A stretch of DNA of 64,000 nt, taken from the NCBI GenBank assembly GCA_947494325.1, contig CANLUS010000001.1, positions 682,001 through 746,000 of the forward strand, read 5' to 3'. The notes below the pieces were generated by a model that did not search any database, had not been told where the DNA came from, and saw nothing but the letters and a program-made list of their open reading frames with translations. The DNA comes from an uncultured Flavobacteriaceae bacterium (GTDB lineage: Bacteria; Bacteroidota; Bacteroidia; Flavobacteriales; Flavobacteriaceae). Each line of letters begins with the position of its first letter. Position 1 is the stretch's first letter. Positions 60,079-64,000 of the stretch are shown in pieces. A program made the translations under genes and the position numbers.

Positions 60079-61329
60079 ATGGACGTTCCAATTAAAAAGA
60101 AACAATTTTCAAAATCTCGAATCGCACTCATTGGCGGAGGTGTTGCACTCGCGGCATTAATCGTTTTTGTAATTATGAGTACTTCTGGAGGATCTAAATT
60201 GAACGTAGCCAAAGAACGTATTTCTATAAATGCGGTTAAGAATGATGTTTTTCAAGAAAATATCCCCGTTAACGGAATCGTACTTCCAATTACTACCATC
60301 TACTTAGATGCTTTAGAAGGAGGTCGAGTTGAGGAAAAGTTTGTAGAGGATGGTGCTATTATGAAAAAAGGAGAGCCAATCTTAAGATTATCAAATACAG
60401 ATTTAGAATTAAGTTTAATTAATCAAGAAACATCTGTTTATAATCTGCTGACTCAGATGCAAATATCTCAGAATGCTGCACGTCAAAACACAATTAACAG
60501 ACGTAATCAATTTACAGATGTTGAAAATAGCTTGATTGAGGCTAAACGCTTATACGATTTAAATCAACGCCTATATGACAAGGATGCTATCGGACGGCAA
60601 GATTATGAATCGTCTAAGAATAACTACGAATATCAAAAGCAGCGTATGCAATTGGCTAAACAGGTGCTAACGCAGGACTCGATTGCAACGAAGCAAGAAG
60701 TTGGTCAGTCGCAAAGTTCATATGCGAGAACGAGAAGTGCGCTAGAACTTATGAGAAAAAAAGTAGGCGACCTTGTTGTTAGAGCTCCTGTTGATGGGCA
60801 ATTAACTTCACTAGATGCAGAAATAGGACAATCAAAAAATAAAGGAGAACGTCTAGGACAAATTGATGTATTGAGTGGTTTCAAAGTACGTGTGGATATT
60901 GATGAACATTATATTTCTAGAATTTATAGTGGTCAAAAAGGCACTTTTACTTTTAATAATAAACAATACACTTTAGTGATAAAGAAAGTCTTCACCCAAG
61001 TTGCTAATGGACGTTTTCAAGTAGATATGCATTTTGAAGGTGCTATACCTGAGGGCATAAGACGAGGTCAAAATTTACAGATTAGGGTGGCGCTGAGTGC
61101 AGAAAAACAAGCTTTGCTAGTTGCTAAAGGAGGGTTTTTTCAAAAAACAGGAGGTAACTGGATTTTTAAAGTAAGTGAAGATGGAGATACTGCCTACAAA
61201 GTGAACATAAGACTTGGAAGTCAAAACACTGAATATTACGAAGTACTCGAAGGGTTAAATCCGGGAGATAAAGTGGTAACATCGAGTTACGATAGTTTCG
61301 GAGATACCGAAGAGCTCATTTTAAAATAA
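60079..61329 (+). CDS. Periplasmic adaptor protein of a MacA/HlyD-type exporter
   Basis: A 416-residue membrane-fusion protein. An N-terminal anchor (~14-34, LIGGGVALAALIVFVIM) is followed by a lipoyl half-motif GRVEEKFVEDGAIMKKGEPIL (within ~82-103). A long coiled-coil hairpin (~110-225) rich in Gln/Arg comes next. The second lipoyl half is VRAPVDGQLTSLDAEIGQ (~233-250). Beta-barrel and membrane-proximal domains follow. It should link an inner-membrane ABC exporter to an outer-membrane channel. It is followed by an ATPase and an FtsX-like permease, as in MacAB. It probably depends on the divergent sigma-54 regulator. Confidence 0.93.
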   Translation: MDVPIKKKQFSKSRIALIGGGVALAALIVFVIMSTSGGSKLNVAKERISINAVKNDVFQENIPVNGIVLPITTIYLDALEGGRVEEKFVEDGAIMKKGEPILRLSNTDLELSLINQETSVYNLLTQMQISQNAARQNTINRRNQFTDVENSLIEAKRLYDLNQRLYDKDAIGRQDYESSKNNYEYQKQRMQLAKQVLTQDSIATKQEVGQSQSSYARTRSALELMRKKVGDLVVRAPVDGQLTSLDAEIGQSKNKGERLGQIDVLSGFKVRVDIDEHYISRIYSGQKGTFTFNNKQYTLVIKKVFTQVANGRFQVDMHFEGAIPEGIRRGQNLQIRVALSAEKQALLVAKGGFFQKTGGNWIFKVSEDGDTAYKVNIRLGSQNTEYYEVLEGLNPGDKVVTSSYDSFGDTEELILK

Positions 61330-61386
61330 GAATCAATCAACACAAGCTGAACTAGTTTCAGTAGTAATAAAAAAACATATAACGCA

Positions 61387-62064
61387 ATGATACAAATTAC
61401 CGACTTAGAGAAATTTTACAGAACCGAAGAAGTGCAGACAATCGCATTAAATAAACTGTCTTTTGATGTAAAGGATGGAGAGTTTGTGGCCATCATGGGA
61501 CCTTCAGGTTGTGGAAAATCAACCTTATTGAATATTTTAGGGTTGTTAGATGATCCAGATGGTGGGAGTTTCAAATTTAACGGCGAAGAAGTAGCTGGAT
61601 ATAATGAGCGCAAGCGTTCGGATCTGCGAAAGCACAATGTAGGTTTCGTATTTCAGAGCTTCAATTTAATTGATGAACTAACCGTTTTTGAAAATGTAGA
61701 GTTGCCCTTAATTTATACCGGTGTAAAACCCGCTGAGCGTAAAAAACGAGTAGAAGAAGTGTTAGAAAAAATGCAGATCATGCATCGTCGTAATCACTTT
61801 CCGCAACAGCTTTCTGGAGGTCAGCAACAACGTGTAGCTGTTGCAAGAGCAGTGGTTAACAATCCGAAATTAATTTTAGCGGATGAACCAACAGGAAATT
61901 TGGACAGTGTTAATGGTAATGAAGTAATGGATCTTTTAATTGAACTGAACGAAGCAGGAACAACCATTATTATGGTGACACATAGTGAACATGATGCAAA
62001 ATATAGCCATCGTATTATTAGAATGTTAGATGGTCAAAAAGTCACTGAGAACATTTTGACTTAA
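61387..62064 (+). CDS. ABC exporter ATPase (MacB/LolD-type)
   Basis: A 225-residue nucleotide-binding protein. Walker A is GPSGCGKST near residues 39-47 and the Q-loop is FVFQSFNLIDELTVFENVELPL (within ~85-108). The signature is LSGGQQQRVAVARAV near 140-154, Walker B is LILADEPTGNLDS and the switch His lies in MVTHSEHD. The SFNL and PTGNLDS features mark the MacB/LolD/FtsE subfamily that powers FtsX-fold permeases. It stands between the adaptor and permease genes with 57- and 39-base gaps, so all three form one system. Confidence 0.96.
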   Translation: MIQITDLEKFYRTEEVQTIALNKLSFDVKDGEFVAIMGPSGCGKSTLLNILGLLDDPDGGSFKFNGEEVAGYNERKRSDLRKHNVGFVFQSFNLIDELTVFENVELPLIYTGVKPAERKKRVEEVLEKMQIMHRRNHFPQQLSGGQQQRVAVARAVVNNPKLILADEPTGNLDSVNGNEVMDLLIELNEAGTTIIMVTHSEHDAKYSHRIIRMLDGQKVTENILT

Positions 62065-62103
62065 GAAAATTAATAACATTAAAAATCTCAAAATCTTGTA
62101 GTT

Positions 62104-64000
62104 ATGTTCAAAAATTATATTAAAATCGCCTTTCGAAATCTGTTGAAAAACAAAATATATTCAATTATCAATATATCTGGTTTGGCCATCGGTATGGCGG
62201 CAACAATTTTAATTGGACTCTGGATATATGACGAACTGAATTATAACGATTATTTTGAGAACAAGTCAACGATCGCTCAGGTATTTGAAAGCTCTTCGAA
62301 TAATGGTGATATAGATACAGGGCCTGCAATACCAAGACCTTTAGAGTTTGCACTCCGTCAAGATTATAATGATAATTTCAAGCATATTGTTATGTCTTCT
62401 TGGCAGCAACCAAGATATCTTAAGTTCGGTGAGACCAATATCTATCGAACTGGAAATGCAATGCAAGAAGGAGCAACCGAAATGTTGAACCTGCAAATTT
62501 TAGAAGGAGTAAGAGATGGCTTAAAAGAACAAAATGCCATCATGCTTTCTGAATCTTCAGCAACATCTTTGTTTGGTTCTAAATCTGCTCTAGGGCAGAT
62601 AATAAAAGTAAATAATGAAGATGATTTAGTTGTCTCGGCTGTTTATAAGGATATTCCAGCAAATAACTCATTTAGTGATATGGAATATTTAATTCCGTGG
62701 AAATATTACGTAACAACACAACCTTGGTTAGAACGTGCTAAGGAATCATGGGGAAATAATTCGTTTCAATTATTTGTTCAAATTAATGAAAATACCTCCA
62801 TGGAAGCGATATCATCAAAAATCATTGATGTTAAGAAGATCGGCGATCCAGATGAAGCTCAATTCAACCCAGAAGTGTTTTTATTTCCTATGAAGGATTG
62901 GTATTTGAGAGCTGATTTTGAGAATGGAGTACAGTCGGGAGGTCGCATCGAAAACGTTTGGCTGTTTGGAGTCATAGGACTTTTTATTTTATTATTGGCA
63001 TGTATCAATTTTGTAAATTTAAGTACGGCCAGGTCTGAAAAAAGAGCTACTGAAGTTGGCATTAGAAAATCGATAGGCTCTCAACGCGGACAACTCATAT
63101 TTCAGTTTTTAACAGAATCATTCCTTATTGTAATTCTGTCATTTATCCTTGCTTTGGGTATTGTTTTATTGTTTATGAACGGATTTAATTCCTTGGCTAG
63201 TAAGTCGATAGTTTTTCCTTGGGCGAACACCATGTTTTGGCTAGTATCATTAATCTTCATAGTGATCACTGCCTTTTTGGCAGGCAGTTATCCGGCCTTA
63301 TATCTTTCTTCTTTTAACCCCGTAACGGTATTAAAAGGAACATTTAAAGCGGGTCGCTTTTCTTCGTTACCTCGAAAAGTATTAGTGGTGACGCAATTCA
63401 CAGTATCTATTGCGTTAATCATCGGAACGCTTGTAGTGATGAATCAAATACAATTTAGCAAAGATAGACCTACTGGATATGATAAAGAAGGGCTGATTCA
63501 GATCCCAGTAATGAGTTCAGAATTTATTGGGAAGCATGAACTTATGAGAACCCAATTTGTTGCGTCGGGTGGTGCCACGAGTATGACTGCAATGAGCAGT
63601 CCTACAACCAATGTATGGTCGAATCGAAGCGGGTATACTTGGGATGGTAAACCAGAGGGTTTTCAAGAGGATTTGGCATATACTACTGTTAATTATGACT
63701 TCGTTAAAACGTTAGGTTTAAAGATCATTGAAGGCCGTGGTTTTTCACGAGAATTTGCTACAGACTCTACCGCAGTAGTTTTAAATCAAACAGCAGTAAA
63801 ATATATGGGTTTAAAGAATCCGATAGGAAAATTCATTAGAGATGGTGATGTTGGTGATCCGAATCCAGAACCTCCATTAAAAATTATTGGTGTTATCGAA
63901 GACATGATAGTTCAATCACCTTACGAACCGGTAAAACAAGCCATGTATGTTTTTGAACGATTCGGTAACATTGCATTTTATAACTTAAGATTAAATCCGT
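62104..64000 (+). CDS. FtsX-like ABC permease (MacB_PCD type), truncated by the window end
   Basis: The open frame runs from ATG 62104 to the last base, 632 complete codons without a stop. The N terminus MFKNYIKIAFRNLLKNK and a membrane helix ~18-41 (SIINISGLAIGMAATILIG) open a MacB periplasmic core domain. Three more helices lie near 286-305, 340-362 and 375-400, including the ARSEKRATEVGIRKSIGS cytoplasmic loop typical of FtsX permeases. A further helix near 424-445 suggests a double-length permease (2 x FtsX, ~800 residues) as is usual in Bacteroidota. It works with the preceding ATPase and adaptor; the exported substrate is unknown. Confidence 0.93.
   Translation, partial: MFKNYIKIAFRNLLKNKIYSIINISGLAIGMAATILIGLWIYDELNYNDYFENKSTIAQVFESSSNNGDIDTGPAIPRPLEFALRQDYNDNFKHIVMSSWQQPRYLKFGETNIYRTGNAMQEGATEMLNLQILEGVRDGLKEQNAIMLSESSATSLFGSKSALGQIIKVNNEDDLVVSAVYKDIPANNSFSDMEYLIPWKYYVTTQPWLERAKESWGNNSFQLFVQINENTSMEAISSKIIDVKKIGDPDEAQFNPEVFLFPMKDWYLRADFENGVQSGGRIENVWLFGVIGLFILLLACINFVNLSTARSEKRATEVGIRKSIGSQRGQLIFQFLTESFLIVILSFILALGIVLLFMNGFNSLASKSIVFPWANTMFWLVSLIFIVITAFLAGSYPALYLSSFNPVTVLKGTFKAGRFSSLPRKVLVVTQFTVSIALIIGTLVVMNQIQFSKDRPTGYDKEGLIQIPVMSSEFIGKHELMRTQFVASGGATSMTAMSSPTTNVWSNRSGYTWDGKPEGFQEDLAYTTVNYDFVKTLGLKIIEGRGFSREFATDSTAVVLNQTAVKYMGLKNPIGKFIRDGDVGDPNPEPPLKIIGVIEDMIVQSPYEPVKQAMYVFERFGNIAFYNLRLNP

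Noticed and set aside
61416-63062. Minus-strand frames of 61-73 codons inside the exporter genes.
   Set aside because: They are shadows of the strongly supported ATPase and permease reading frames.
1-64000. CRISPR arrays, insertion sequences, prophage genes, rRNA, toxin-antitoxin or known defence systems.
   Set aside because: I found no regularly spaced repeat arrays, transposase or integrase motifs, terminal inverted repeats with target duplications, or defence-gene signatures in the annotated proteins.

Overview
The window looks like chromosomal DNA from a marine-type member of the Flavobacteriaceae (Bacteroidota). It is strongly AT-rich. Several upstream regions carry the Bacteroidota -7 box TAnnTTTG. 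Two proteins have type IX secretion (T9SS) C-terminal sorting domains, and there are SusC-like/OMP_b-brl_3 receptors, a DUF4270 lipoprotein, a GYDIA-type GHMP kinase and a class II HMG-CoA reductase, which is a typical flavobacterial gene set. I saw no insertion sequence, prophage, CRISPR array or rRNA. Genus cannot be assigned from the sequence alone.

Layout. 1-2164: the tail of an S41 protease, then a 559-residue protein of unknown function (DUF6909-like) whose C-terminal half resembles nucleoside phosphorylases. 2175-12228: a one-directional, tightly overlapping surface-polysaccharide locus (Wzz-like protein, flippase, two GT2 and two GT4 glycosyltransferases, two O-antigen polymerase/ligase-like proteins, WecA-like initiating transferase) with a cluster of TTG/GTG starts. 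12265-14657: purD and a MurG-like glycosyltransferase. 14622-16348: a PhoR/PhoB-like two-component pair. 16571-22962: two T9SS proteins, one very small and one of about 1980 residues carrying two different nuclease domains. Both have 11-bp-period TTAACA/TTTACA repeats upstream that resemble Pho boxes. 23090-28021: exonuclease, Uup-like ABC-F, fused peptide-ABC ATPase, thioredoxin.

28104-33483 is a peptide-acquisition unit (periplasmic DPP-IV-like peptidase plus two POT importers). 33694-39276 holds mevalonate-pathway genes (HMG-CoA reductase, GHMP kinase), superoxide dismutase, a flavoprotein and a membrane protein. 39308-46810 is housekeeping: panC, a catalytic-domain-less glycogen-synthase-like protein, DUF4270, glmS, pth, rplY, prs. 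A tRNA-Leu(CAA) with promoter and terminator follows at 46949-47030. The only gap above 300 bases is 46811-47303; it holds the prs promoter, this tRNA and a candidate LytTR operator.

47304-57113 contains two signalling modules: (i) TonB-type outer-membrane protein, exported protein, LytS kinase and LytTR regulator, all on +; (ii) YceI and outer-membrane protein on -, divergent from a second LytS/LytTR pair. A 21-bp-spaced direct repeat before module (i) fits a LytTR operator. 57191-64000 is an NtrY/NtrC-like pair divergent from a MacA/MacB-type exporter (adaptor, ATPase, FtsX-like permease cut by the window end). Two 17-bp repeats and a sigma-54-like element lie between them. The strongest candidates for something undescribed are the phosphorylase-like DUF6909 protein, the possible Pho-box/dual-nuclease unit, and the operator-like repeats of the LytTR and NtrC-type systems.
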